Under the pieces are notes generated by a model that saw only the letters and a program-made list of their open reading frames with translations, did not search any database and was not told the origin of the DNA. Positions 29,208 through 37,848 of a stretch of 38,120 nucleotides of DNA are shown one piece after another. Within the stretch, counting starts at the first letter, position 1. Each line of letters starts with the position of its first letter. The stretch comes from Shinella sp. SUS2 (GTDB lineage Bacteria; Pseudomonadota; Alphaproteobacteria; Rhizobiales; Rhizobiaceae), in NCBI RefSeq assembly GCF_001262505.1, contig NZ_KQ410752.1, forward strand, positions 1 through 38,120. Reading direction: 5' to 3'. Position numbers and translations under genes: made by a program.

Positions 29208-29537
29208 TTGCTGCGACACGCCGTTCTGTTGATCGCCACGCTGGCCATCACAATCGTCCGCGGCGTGCTCTATTGCGCCGGGCGTCTCGCCTATTCCGTC
29301 CTCTCCCTGCTTCGGCCGGTCGTCAACGTGCTGATGCTGGGCGGCCTCATCATGCCGCTGGTCGCCTTCGTCGCTTTCGTCAAACCCGAGGCAGCCAACG
29401 GAATGCCATTTTGGGTTTTCCTCCTGATGGCCGCCGGCTTCGTCGGCGTTTCCATGGTGTATTCGAAGTTCGTCGACTGGATCACACCTCCGGGCGAAAC
29501 GGACCCGGCTGAGCGCTATCGCCCTCTCGGTCGATAA
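29208..29537 (+). CDS. Membrane protein next to traG, 5' end doubtful
   Basis: The frame from TTG 29208 gives a 109-residue protein with membrane helices at about 4-28 (VLLIATLAITIVRGVLYCAG), 39-59 (VVNVLMLGGLIMPLVAFVAF) and 66-84 (MPFWVFLLMAAGFVGVSMVY). The same frame is protein-like further upstream from 29142 (EIEDQPIDEASAQAAKSNPL), but has no start there. The ATGATG at 29137-29142, which has GTGAGGA well placed before it, is in another frame. One lost or gained base just after the start would join them, so the real gene probably began at 29137 or 29140 and is frameshifted. It converges on traG. Confidence 0.6.
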   Translation: MLRHAVLLIATLAITIVRGVLYCAGRLAYSVLSLLRPVVNVLMLGGLIMPLVAFVAFVKPEAANGMPFWVFLLMAAGFVGVSMVYSKFVDWITPPGETDPAERYRPLGR

Positions 29538-29574
29538 CGCAGTTCCGAACCGGCGCACCGGTGCGTTGTTGTGA

Positions 29575-31494
29575 TCAGCGATAACGCTTGGCAAATCGAT
29601 TGGGCTTCGCCGCCTTGTTCATGTCTTTCCGACGGAAATACATCGCCCGGCCGCAGCGGATCGGGCTATGGCCCTGAACGATGATGATCTGCTCATCCTG
29701 GCGCATGGTCTGCGTGACTTCGTGCGGCAGGATCAAGGGTCGCGCCTGATAGGTTATGTTTTCTGACTTTCGCGGCGAGCCGTTCTTCGTGGCGAAGCTG
29801 ACGTCACGCGAATCTCCTTTGACCTCTATGGTCATCACGCCGCACAACGCCGAAACGTTCTTTGCCGTTTCAATCGACTTGATGGCGGCATAGCTCGCAA
29901 AAGCACATCCCTCAATCCACGATGTCGCACCGTTCTTGCCGAAGTGATGCTCCAATTGGCCGACCGATTGGTAGAGCAGCATCATGGTGATGCCATGCTT
30001 GCGGCCGCGATCGCGCGCTTCCTCGAGCGCCCGCATGTAGCCGAGTAGGTCCACCTCGTCGAGCATGAAAAGCGCACGTCGCGTGAACCCGCCGTCGGCC
30101 TGAACCATCGCCTTGAGCAGTGCGCCTATGATCACACGGCCGATGCCAGGATAGGACTGCAGGATGTCACCAGGCAGGTTCAGGAAAACGTCCTTCTCGC
30201 CGCTAACGAGATCGCTCGGCTTGAAGGCGTTGCCGCAAACGAGCGCGGCATATCCATCGAGGGACAGCCACTGCGTATCCTTCGATGCCGTCGAGTAGAC
30301 GCCCGAGAAGGTCTGCTCGGTCATGTTGGTGAAGACGCCCAAGGTTTCGCGGATGAAGGCGGAGGTGGAATGCTCCTGAATGTCGCGGAGCATGGCGAGC
30401 ACGGAGGGCTCCGGCTCGGAAACGATCTGCCGCAAGCTGCGCAGATTGCGTCGCCCCTCGTATTCCGGCGACAGCATGACATGGGCGAGCAGGCCCGTTA
30501 GAAGATTGTGCGCCTGGTTCTGGAAATAGGAGCCGGTGGATGTGTCGATGCGCACGCTCTCCGACAGCAACATATGCGCGACACCGACGATATCCTCTTC
30601 CTTCTTGCGCGACGTTTCGATGAAATTGAGCACATTGAACCCCATGACCGGGTTCATGGGATCGAGCACCATGACCTTCCGGCCGAGTGCACGGGTGCGA
30701 TGCTCCACCACCATCGGCGCGATCTCGGTGGAAGGATCGAGGCAGATCAGTGGGCCGCTGTAAAGCAATGTGGTCGGGACCACGTTGCTCACGGTCTTGA
30801 ACCCGCCTGAGCCCGAGAAGAACAGCATATGGGTGGAGTCGAAGTTCAGCTTGTAGGTGAGGAGCGGCGCGGTTCCGCCCTTGCCCCATGTCGACCGATC
30901 ATAGGGATCGAAAGGCACATCGCAGACGATGTCCTTGTCGACCCGATAACGTTCGCCGATGACGATCTCGCCATCGGGTGGGAAGAGTTTTCCGGCCGCG
31001 GCCATCGATAGCCAGTTCGCGCCGCCGAAGATCCCGCGCTTGGCGCGCTTCACCTGTTCGGGCACGACCGTTGAGATGCGCGCCGAGACCGCTACCGCAA
31101 TGAAGCCGACAATGCTCGCGCCCACTGCGATCCTATCGAGATAGGAAAGCGCCCCATCCCAGGACAGCACGCCGCTCTTCACGAAAGGCGAAAGCCGCGC
31201 GAATTCCCGCAGGCCGTAGAAGCCTGCAACGATCAGAAAGCTGAGGAGGCTCGCCACGGCAATCGGCCTTCGCAGATGAAGTGGCAATGCCCAGACGGTT
31301 AAAAGACCGGCGAGCGGCCCGAGCAAAAACGCCGGCAGCGGCTCGGCGCGCAAGAACCAGTATGCCGTTTTCTCCGACATGCCGACGGCGAGCGACGGCC
31401 ATCGCCATCCAACGACATAGACAGCGAAGGCCGTAACGACGATCGGCACCATGACGAGCAAGAGGCTTGGATGTGGTTTGGCCATCGTCGTCAT
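29575..31494 (-). CDS. traG: Conjugal transfer coupling protein TraG (VirD4 type)
   Basis: The 639-residue product has N-terminal membrane helices (residues about 11-30, 54-71, 79-95 and 122-138), then the ATPase: GSGGFKT (228-234), the variant Walker A of the Ti TraG family, and FMLDE (476-480), the Walker B. Further landmarks are NQAHNLLTGLLAHVM and LLYQSVGQLEHHFGKNGATS (motif with the conserved Gln). VirD4/TraG hexamers at the inner membrane pass the relaxase-DNA complex to the type IV secretion channel. The start overlaps the traD stop by four bases (ATGA). Length agrees with Ti plasmid TraG. Genes for the mating channel itself are not in the window. Confidence 0.95.
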   Translation of the reverse strand: MTTMAKPHPSLLLVMVPIVVTAFAVYVVGWRWPSLAVGMSEKTAYWFLRAEPLPAFLLGPLAGLLTVWALPLHLRRPIAVASLLSFLIVAGFYGLREFARLSPFVKSGVLSWDGALSYLDRIAVGASIVGFIAVAVSARISTVVPEQVKRAKRGIFGGANWLSMAAAGKLFPPDGEIVIGERYRVDKDIVCDVPFDPYDRSTWGKGGTAPLLTYKLNFDSTHMLFFSGSGGFKTVSNVVPTTLLYSGPLICLDPSTEIAPMVVEHRTRALGRKVMVLDPMNPVMGFNVLNFIETSRKKEEDIVGVAHMLLSESVRIDTSTGSYFQNQAHNLLTGLLAHVMLSPEYEGRRNLRSLRQIVSEPEPSVLAMLRDIQEHSTSAFIRETLGVFTNMTEQTFSGVYSTASKDTQWLSLDGYAALVCGNAFKPSDLVSGEKDVFLNLPGDILQSYPGIGRVIIGALLKAMVQADGGFTRRALFMLDEVDLLGYMRALEEARDRGRKHGITMMLLYQSVGQLEHHFGKNGATSWIEGCAFASYAAIKSIETAKNVSALCGVMTIEVKGDSRDVSFATKNGSPRKSENITYQARPLILPHEVTQTMRQDEQIIIVQGHSPIRCGRAMYFRRKDMNKAAKPNRFAKRYR

Positions 31495-31721
31495 TCGGCT
31501 GCCTCCAGCATCGGTCGGCCGCCATCGAGAACGGGAGCCTTGAAGGCTTCCTCGCCGACATCCCGCAGCCGACGATATTCTGGCGAACCGGACCAGACGC
31601 GCGCCAGTTCGATGAGCCCGCCGAGCAGAAACGCCCGGTCGACCTTCGACAGTCCGGCCCGGACGACGATCCCGCCCAGCAGGAATTTCTCGCGAGTTTC
31701 CTTCTTGCGATCAGCCGTCAT
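31491..31721 (-). CDS. traD: Conjugal transfer protein TraD
   Basis: The 76-residue product MTADRKKETREKFLLGGIVV, then RAGLSKVDRAFLLGGLIELA, matches the TraD family of Ti-type systems (pattern RKxxTREKxxLGGLxxKAGL). The ATG at 31721, with GGAGATTCCTC upstream, is preferred. A GTG at 31787 would add 22 residues. It overlaps the end of traC by 11 bases and the start of traG by four, so the three are one operon. TraD is an accessory transfer protein of unknown mechanism. Confidence 0.85.
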   Translation of the reverse strand: MTADRKKETREKFLLGGIVVRAGLSKVDRAFLLGGLIELARVWSGSPEYRRLRDVGEEAFKAPVLDGGRPMLEAAE

Positions 31722-31998
31722 GAGGAATCTCCGTCGTCGCTCCAGCCCCGCCACCTGGCTGTCCACGCGGCGAAGCAGCTGCGTCACCAGCCCCTTTCTT
31801 CTCCGCTTTGCGAAATCGCGTGGCGATCTCTTCGACGATGCGATCGACCTCCTCGTCGTCGATCTCCATCTCCGCCAGACCCGACTTCATTGCCGCGCGG
31901 GAGAAGCGATCAGCTGATTTAACTATCAGCATTTTTCGACGCTCTCGAAGCTTCTCGATCTGCGTATCGATATCCAGAATTGACGACTTGACGGCCAT
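31711..31998 (-). CDS. traC: Conjugal transfer protein TraC
   Basis: The 95-residue product MAVKSSILDIDTQIEKLRER, then RKMLIVKSADRFSRAAMKSG and IDDEEVDRIVEEIATRFRKA, fits TraC of Ti-type systems: an N-terminal coiled coil (DIDTQIEKLRERRKML) followed by a helical unit and a disordered Gly/Ala tail. TraC helps DNA processing at oriT, probably as a relaxosome accessory. It is the first gene of traC-traD-traG, divergent from traA, as in Ti plasmids. Confidence 0.88.
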   Translation of the reverse strand: MAVKSSILDIDTQIEKLRERRKMLIVKSADRFSRAAMKSGLAEMEIDDEEVDRIVEEIATRFRKAEKKGAGDAAASPRGQPGGGAGATTEIPHDG

Positions 31999-32040
31999 TT
32001 ACCCGGTTCCCTCTCTTCAAGCAATATCGCTGTTGTTTAT

Positions 32041-32068
32041 TTATACTGACTAGAAAACGATAGTAAAA
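32041..32068 (-). promoter_or_regulatory. traC promoter/operator motif
   Basis: On the minus strand TTTTAC, 17 bases, TATAAA gives well-spaced -35 and -10 boxes 43 bases before traC. The same block, TTATACT-N12-ATAGTAAAA on the plus strand, matches the one before the DUF1173 gene (9296-9324). Confidence 0.6.
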
Positions 32069-32102
32069 TGCGCTACCTTGCGCAAGTCCCCAAAATGTCG
32101 AT

Positions 32103-32160
32103 GCCGGAATTCCGGCCTGGGCCGTCTTCCGGAAAAGCGGCATCGGACCTGAGGTCCGAT
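32103..32160. repeat. Palindromes next to oriT
   Basis: GCCGGAATTCCGGC (32103-32116) is a perfect 14-bp palindrome. ATCGGACC-TGA-GGTCCGAT (32142-32160) is an eight-base inverted repeat. Both lie just left of the nic region and could bind relaxosome accessory or regulatory proteins. Confidence 0.6.
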
Positions 32161-32167
32161 CGGTTTG

Positions 32168-32202
32168 AGGGCGCAATATACGTCGCTGGCGCGACGTGCT
32201 TG
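32168..32202. other. oriT: oriT nic region (Ti/RSF1010 type)
   Basis: GGGCGCAATATA (32169-32180) followed by CGTCGC-TGGC-GCGACG (32181-32196). On the minus strand this reads TATATTGCGCCC, which matches the nic core of the Ti/RSF1010 group (..TGCGCCCT). The adjacent inverted repeat is the usual relaxase-binding hairpin. Nicking within TTGCGCCC of the minus strand is inferred from that group. It lies between the divergent traC and traA, as in Ti plasmids. Confidence 0.8.
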
Positions 32203-32220
32203 GGAGATCAGGAGACGGCA

Positions 32221-35200
32221 GTGGCGATCATGTTCGTCAGAGCGCAGGTAATCAGCAGGGGAGCGGGACGCAGCATCGTCTCGGCCGCCGCTTACCGTCA
32301 TCGCGCTCGCATGATGGACGAACAGGCCGGCACCTCCTTCAGCTATCGCGGCGGCGCGGCCGAATTGAAGCATGAGGAGTTGGCGCTACCGGACAAGGTT
32401 CCGGCCTGGCTGCGGATCGCGATCGAAAGAAAGAGCGTCGCGGGCGCGAGCGAGGCGCTGTGGAATGCCGTGGAGGCCTCCGAGGTGCGAGCGGACGCAC
32501 AGCTTGCCCGCGAGTTGATCATTGCGCTCCCCGAGGAGCTGACGCGGGCGGAGAACATCGCCCTCGTGCAGGAATTCGTCCGGGACAATCTGACCTCGCA
32601 AGGCATGATCGCCGACTGGGTCTATCACGATAAGGACGGCAATCCCCACATCCATCTGATGACGGCGCTGCGACCCCTGACGGACGAGGGTTTCGGGCCG
32701 AAGAAGGTGCCGGTGCTCGGCGAAGACGGTGAGCCGCTGCGCGTCGTCACGCCGGACCGGCCGAACGGCAAGATCGTCTACAAGCTCTGGGCCGGCGACA
32801 AGGAGACGATGAAGGCCTGGAAGATCGGTTGGGCGGAAACGGCCAATCGGCACCTTGCGCTCGCCGGCCATGACATCCGTCTGGACGGGCGCTCCTATGC
32901 CGAGCAGGGCCTCGATGGCATTGCCCAGAAACATCTCGGCCCGGAAAAAGCCGCGCTCGCGCGCAAGGGCGTCGAGATGTATTTCGCGCCGGCCGATCTG
33001 GCGCGGCGGCAGGACATGGCCGACCGCCTGCTCGCCGATCCCGAGCTTCTGCTGAAGCAGCTCGCCAACGAACGGTCCACCTTCGATGAGAGGGATATCG
33101 CCAAGGCGCTACATCGCTATGTCGATGACCCCACGGATTTCGTGAACATTCGCGCGCGCCTGATGGCGTCCGACGATCTGGTTCTGTTGAAGCCGCAGCA
33201 GGTGGACCGCCAGACCGGCAAGGTGGCGGAGCCGGCAATCTTCACCACGCGCGAGATCCTGCGCATCGAATATGACATGGCGCAGTCGGCGGAAGTCCTG
33301 TCGAAGCGAACCGGTTTCGGTATCGCGGAAGCGAAGGTTGCCGCAGCCGTGCGTCAGGTCGAAACCGCCGATCCGGAAAAACCCTTCAAGCTCGAACAGG
33401 AGCAGGTCGACGCCGTCCGTCACGTCACTGGTGACAGTGCGATCGCGGCTATCGTCGGGCTTGCAGGGGCGGGTAAGTCGACGCTGCTTGCCGCCGCGCG
33501 AGTTGCCTGGGAAGGCGAGGGTCATCGCGTGTTTGGTGCAGCCCTTGCGGGCAAGGCGGCCGAAGGGCTGGAGGACAGCTCCGGCATCAAGTCGCGGACG
33601 CTCGCATCGTGGGAATTGGCCTGGGAGAACGGGCGCGATCTCCTGGAACGCGGCAATGTCTTCGTTATCGATGAGGCCGGCATGGTGCCCTCGCAGCAGA
33701 TGGCGCGTGTGTTGAAGGCGGTCGAGGACGCTGGCGCGAAGGCGGTCCTGGTCGGCGACGCCATGCAGCTTCAGCCGATCCAGGCGGGTGCCGCTTTCCG
33801 GGCGATATCGGAGCGGATCGGGTCCGCCGAACTTGCCGGTGTCCGCCGGCAGCAAGAAGCTTGGGCGCGCGATGCCTCGCGTCTCTTCGCGCGTGGCAAG
33901 GTCGAGGAGGGGCTGGATGCCTATGCCCAGCGAGGCCGGATCGTCGAGACCGAGCAGCGCGTCGAAGTCGTCGAGCGGATCGTGGCGGATTGGAGCGCGG
34001 CGCGCGAGCAGGTCATCGCGCGGTCGCGCGCGGCAGGTCACGACGGCCGGCTGCGGGGCGACGAGATGCTGGTGCTTGCCCACACCAATGAGGATGTGAA
34101 GCGTCTGAATGAATCGCTGCGCGGCGTGATGAATGCTGCAGGCGCGCTGACCGCCGCACGCGAATTCCGGACGGAGCGAGGTATCAGGGAGTTTGCCGCC
34201 GGCGATCGCATCATCTCCCTCGAAAATGCTCGCTTCCTCGAACCAAGGGCGCGCCGCCTCGGCCCGCAACATGTGAAGAACGGCATGCTCGGAACGGTCG
34301 TTGCGACCGGCGATCTGCGTGGCGGTCCGTTGCTCTCGGTTCGCCTCGACAATGGTCGCGACCTCGTCATCAGCGAGGAAAGCTACCGCAACATCGACCA
34401 CGGCTATGCCGCGACAATCCACAAATCGCAGGGCGCCACTGTCGACCGGACCTTCGTGCTCGCCACCGGCATGATGGACCAGCACCTGACCTATGTGTCG
34501 ATGACTCGCCATCGCGATCAGGCAACGCTCTATGCGGCGCGCGAGGATTTCGAGCCGAAGCCGGAATGGGGACGAAAGCCGCGCGCCGATCACGCCGCCG
34601 GCGTCACCGGTGAGTTAGTGGAGACGGGCGAGGCGAAGTTCCGGCCGGAAGATGAGGATGCGGATGAAAGCCCCTATGCCGATGTCCGCACGGATGACGG
34701 AACGGTCCATCGTGTCTGGGGTGTCAGTCTGCCGAAGGCGTTGGAGAAGGGCGGCGTTTCGGAAGGCGACACGGTCACGCTCCGCAAGGATGGCGTTGAG
34801 ACCGTCAAGGTCGATGTAAGCGTCACCGATCCGGAGACGGGCGAGAAGCGAACGGAGAAACGCGAAGTTCACCGCAATGTCTGGACGGCAGAGCTGAAGG
34901 AATCGGCCGATGCTCGCCAGGAACGGATCGAGCGCGAAAGCCATCGGCCGGAATTGTTCAAGCAGATGGTCGAGCGTCTCGGCCGTTCGGGCGCGAAGAC
35001 CACGACGCTCGATTTCGAGAGCGAGGCTGGCTATCAGGCGCATGCCCGCGATTTTGCCCGGCGTCGCGGTATCGACTTGGCGGCCGAGATCGCGGCCGGG
35101 ATAGAGGAGGGGGCCGGGCGGCGGTTGGCCTGGCTTGCGGAAAAGCGGGAACAGTTGGCGAAGCTGTGGGAGCGCGCCAGCGTGGCGCTCGGCTTCGCGA

Positions 35201-36840
35201 TCGAACGGGAGAAGAGTGTCACCTACAATGAGGAGCGTTCGGAAACCGTCGCGCCACGAGTTCCCGAGGATCGACCATACCTCATCCCGCCGACGACGCG
35301 ATTTGCCCGTAGCATCGAGGAGGAAGCCCGCCGGGCGCAACTTGCCTCGGAAAGATGGAAGGAGCGGGAGGTCATTCTTCGCCCGGTCCTGGAGAAAATC
35401 TATCGTGACCCTGACAGGGCGCTGGCCAGATTGAATGCGTTGGCGTCGGATGCCGGCATGGAGCCGCGCGACCTTGCTGAAAATCTTGCGATGCGCCCGC
35501 AGCGGCTTGGCCGTCTGCAGGGATCGGAACATCTGGTCGATGGCCGCGCCGCGCGGGACAATCGGAACGCAGCGATGGCGGCCCTGGCTGATCTGCTGCC
35601 GCTCGCCCGGTCGCATGCGACGGAATTCCGCAGACAGGCAGAGCGGTTCTGCATTCGCGAGGAACAGAGGCGTGGGCATATGTCGCCGTCCGTCCCCGCG
35701 CTTTCGAAAGCGGCAATGGCGCGGCTTGTCGAAATCGAGGCGGTCCGAGAGCGCGGCGGCCCCGACGCCTACAAGACCGCTTTCGCCTATGCCGTTGAGG
35801 ACCGTTTGCTGGTCCAGGAAGTGAAAGCGGTCAATGAGGCGCTGACGGCGCGCTTTGGATGGTCCGCCTTTACGGAGAAGGCCGATACAATCGCCGAGCG
35901 CAACATGGTCGAGCGCATGCCGGACGATCTCGCGTCCGGTCGACGCGAGAAACTGGCGCGGCTCTTCAAGGTCGTGCGCCGGTTCGCCGAGGAACAGCAT
36001 CTGGCGGAAAAGAAGGACCGCTCGAAGGTGGTTGCCGGCGCCAGCGTCGAGCCGGGGAAGGAGACGAGTGCCGTGTTGCCCATGCTCGCCGCCGTGACGG
36101 AGTTCAAGACCTCGGTCGAAGACGAGGCACGGGTGAGGGCGCGTGAAGTTGCCCACTACGGCCACAATCGCGCAGCCCTTGTCGATACGGCTGGGCGCAT
36201 CTGGCGCGATCCCGCCGGCGCCGTCGACAAGATCGAGACCCTCATCGTGAAAGGTTTTTCGGGCGATCGGATCGCCGCGGCCGTTGCCAACGATCCCGCG
36301 GCTTATTGTGCGCTGCGCGGTTCCGATCGCATCATGGACAGATTGCTCGCTGTCGGCCGCGAGCGAAAGGACGCGCTTCAGGCTGTGCCCGAGGCAGAGA
36401 GCCGTGTCCGGTCGCTGGGCGCGTCCTATGCCACAGCATTCGCCAACGCGACCCAGGCAATCACCGAAGAACGCCAACGGATGGGCGTCGCTATTCCAGG
36501 ATTGTCGCCGGCGGCCGACGAGGCGTTGCGCGGCTTGGCGGCAGCGATGAAGAAGAAGGGCGCCAAACTCGATATCGCAGCCGGGTCGCTTGATGCCCGC
36601 ATCTGGGAGGAATTTGCCGGTGTCAGCCGATCGCTCGATCTCCGGTTCGGCCGCGATGCCATCCTGCGCGGTGAGAAGGACGTGATCAACCGCGTGTCGC
36701 CGGCGCAGCGCCGCCCGTTCGAGGCGATGCAGGAGCGCCTGAAAATATTGCAGCAGACAGTCCGCATGGGCAACAGCCAGCAGATAGTCGCGGAACGCCA
36801 GCGCCGGGCGATCGACCGCGGCCGGGGCGTCATCCGGTAA
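32221..36840 (+). CDS. traA: Ti-type relaxase/helicase TraA with two BID-like repeats
   Basis: The start is GTG 32221 (GGAGACGGCA upstream), giving 1539 residues. The ATG at 32068 would read through oriT. Residues 1-250 are the MobA/MobL-type relaxase, with HDKDGNPHIH (136-145) as the metal-binding three-histidine motif. Residues about 390-780 are a RecD-like helicase: GLAGAGKS (413-420), DEAG from Asp 484, GDAMQLQPIQAG, and GYAATIHKSQGATVDRTFV. After a linker come two related helical units, one near 1060 (IYRDPDRALARLNAL...GRLQGSEHLVDGR) and one near 1327 (IWRDPAGAVDKIETL...CALRGSDRIMDRL), resembling the BID type IV secretion signal. TraA nicks oriT, unwinds the strand and is exported with it. 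It is longer than Ti TraA (about 1100). Confidence 0.95.
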   Translation: MAIMFVRAQVISRGAGRSIVSAAAYRHRARMMDEQAGTSFSYRGGAAELKHEELALPDKVPAWLRIAIERKSVAGASEALWNAVEASEVRADAQLARELIIALPEELTRAENIALVQEFVRDNLTSQGMIADWVYHDKDGNPHIHLMTALRPLTDEGFGPKKVPVLGEDGEPLRVVTPDRPNGKIVYKLWAGDKETMKAWKIGWAETANRHLALAGHDIRLDGRSYAEQGLDGIAQKHLGPEKAALARKGVEMYFAPADLARRQDMADRLLADPELLLKQLANERSTFDERDIAKALHRYVDDPTDFVNIRARLMASDDLVLLKPQQVDRQTGKVAEPAIFTTREILRIEYDMAQSAEVLSKRTGFGIAEAKVAAAVRQVETADPEKPFKLEQEQVDAVRHVTGDSAIAAIVGLAGAGKSTLLAAARVAWEGEGHRVFGAALAGKAAEGLEDSSGIKSRTLASWELAWENGRDLLERGNVFVIDEAGMVPSQQMARVLKAVEDAGAKAVLVGDAMQLQPIQAGAAFRAISERIGSAELAGVRRQQEAWARDASRLFARGKVEEGLDAYAQRGRIVETEQRVEVVERIVADWSAAREQVIARSRAAGHDGRLRGDEMLVLAHTNEDVKRLNESLRGVMNAAGALTAAREFRTERGIREFAAGDRIISLENARFLEPRARRLGPQHVKNGMLGTVVATGDLRGGPLLSVRLDNGRDLVISEESYRNIDHGYAATIHKSQGATVDRTFVLATGMMDQHLTYVSMTRHRDQATLYAAREDFEPKPEWGRKPRADHAAGVTGELVETGEAKFRPEDEDADESPYADVRTDDGTVHRVWGVSLPKALEKGGVSEGDTVTLRKDGVETVKVDVSVTDPETGEKRTEKREVHRNVWTAELKESADARQERIERESHRPELFKQMVERLGRSGAKTTTLDFESEAGYQAHARDFARRRGIDLAAEIAAGIEEGAGRRLAWLAEKREQLAKLWERASVALGFAIEREKSVTYNEERSETVAPRVPEDRPYLIPPTTRFARSIEEEARRAQLASERWKEREVILRPVLEKIYRDPDRALARLNALASDAGMEPRDLAENLAMRPQRLGRLQGSEHLVDGRAARDNRNAAMAALADLLPLARSHATEFRRQAERFCIREEQRRGHMSPSVPALSKAAMARLVEIEAVRERGGPDAYKTAFAYAVEDRLLVQEVKAVNEALTARFGWSAFTEKADTIAERNMVERMPDDLASGRREKLARLFKVVRRFAEEQHLAEKKDRSKVVAGASVEPGKETSAVLPMLAAVTEFKTSVEDEARVRAREVAHYGHNRAALVDTAGRIWRDPAGAVDKIETLIVKGFSGDRIAAAVANDPAAYCALRGSDRIMDRLLAVGRERKDALQAVPEAESRVRSLGASYATAFANATQAITEERQRMGVAIPGLSPAADEALRGLAAAMKKKGAKLDIAAGSLDARIWEEFAGVSRSLDLRFGRDAILRGEKDVINRVSPAQRRPFEAMQERLKILQQTVRMGNSQQIVAERQRRAIDRGRGVIR

Positions 36841-36871
36841 GAGTTTCGACAATAGAGGGAAGGAGAAGAAC

Positions 36872-37141
36872 ATGACGGAACAGGAAATCCCTTACGACGC
36901 GATTGTCCGCGCCGAGATCGCCATCGAGATCCTCAACCAGGCGCGGGCCATCGTTACGGCGCGCGTCTATGAGCTCGAAGCCACCGATCCCGATGCCGCC
37001 GAAGCGCTTCGGTCTCGGCGCCGTGACCTGATCGCCCTGCAGCAAAGCATCACCGTCGCCGATCGCGAGTCTGTCGAGAGCGTCATCGCGCTCTGGGGGC
37101 CACGCGTGAAGGACGACGCCCGGTTCTGGGCGGAGTTCTGA
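36872..37141 (+). CDS. Small helical protein, possible antitoxin to zeta kinase
   Basis: GGAAGGAGAAGAAC precedes the ATG at 36872. The 89-residue product MTEQEIPYDAIVRAEIAIEI, then LNQARAIVTARVYELEATDP and LIALQQSITVADRESVESVI, is nearly all helical and acidic. Its stop (TGA 37139-37141) is two bases before the start of the zeta-type toxin, the arrangement of an antitoxin-toxin pair. It does not look like the classical epsilon protein but could fill its place. The assignment is from context only. Confidence 0.65.
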   Translation: MTEQEIPYDAIVRAEIAIEILNQARAIVTARVYELEATDPDAAEALRSRRRDLIALQQSITVADRESVESVIALWGPRVKDDARFWAEF

Positions 37142-37143
37142 TC

Positions 37144-37797
37144 ATGGCGGACGATCAGGCATTCGGCCGGCTCTCGCCGGAGAGGAATGAGAGCATTTTC
37201 CGCAAGGACATCCTTCCCGACTATCTGCCGGAGGCGATGAAGCCGGCGGGGCGGCCGCGGATGATCCTGCTCGGCGGCCAGCCGGGAGCCGGCAAGACGG
37301 CGGTCCTGATCGCAAGCCAGACGGAACTCGATCAATCGGGGCCGACGATCCGCATCGTCGGTGACGATCTCCGATCCTATCATCCGCAATTCCTCGCATT
37401 CCAGAAGCAGGATGCGGAAACCGCGTCGCAGTTTACCCAGGCCGATGCCGGGCGCTGGACGGAAAAGCTGCTGGCGGCCGCCGTGGAGCGGAAGGTCAAT
37501 ATCGTGTTCGAGACGACGATGCGCACGCCGGAGAATGTCGCTCGCGTCATCGGCATGGCCCGCGCTGGTGGCTACGATATCGAGGCGCGAGCGGTTGCCG
37601 TCAATCCACGGCTAAGCTGGCAGGGCAACCACTATCGCTTCGAGGAGATGCTGCATGCCGGCGACGCGGCGCGCATTCCGCCGCAGCACGTTCACGATGC
37701 AGCTATCACCGGATTGCGCGTCAGCCTCGAGAAGGTCGAGACGGAAAACCTCGTCGATCTGTCCCGGATCAGCGCCCTTGAGACAGAACTGGTTTAG
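37144..37797 (+). CDS. Zeta-toxin-family kinase, probably truncated at 3' end
   Basis: The 217-residue product begins MADDQAFGRLSPERNESIFR and contains the Walker A loop GGQPGAGKT (44-52), then IRIVGDDLRSYHPQF (substrate-loop Asp), then NIVFETTMRTPENVARVIGM and NPRLSWQGNHYRFEEML. Zeta toxins phosphorylate UDP-N-acetylglucosamine and block wall synthesis. Rhizobial forms continue after VETENLVD with a domain of 50-150 residues; here it stops at ..SRISALETELV, just ahead of an IS3-type gene, so the end appears to come from the insertion. The kinase core seems complete. It is coupled to the small gene upstream and follows traA, as in related plasmids. Confidence 0.88.
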   Translation: MADDQAFGRLSPERNESIFRKDILPDYLPEAMKPAGRPRMILLGGQPGAGKTAVLIASQTELDQSGPTIRIVGDDLRSYHPQFLAFQKQDAETASQFTQADAGRWTEKLLAAAVERKVNIVFETTMRTPENVARVIGMARAGGYDIEARAVAVNPRLSWQGNHYRFEEMLHAGDAARIPPQHVHDAAITGLRVSLEKVETENLVDLSRISALETELV

Positions 37798-37848
37798 TTG
37801 AGAAGAGAGGATTTTCGGCTCATCGTAGCTCTATCAAAGGAAGCGAAG

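Noticed and set aside
28873..29232. 119-codon plus-strand frame before the membrane protein
   Set aside because: It has no motif, crosses a hairpin, and its end merely covers the out-of-frame start of the membrane protein gene.
32068..32220. traA start at ATG 32068
   Set aside because: This would translate through the oriT hairpin and palindromes; homology to TraA begins at GTG 32221 with a good ribosome site.
34615..36873. 752-codon minus-strand frame opposite traA, and similar frames at 33109-34593 and 13300-14655
   Set aside because: All lie opposite well-supported genes and lack starts or motifs of their own.
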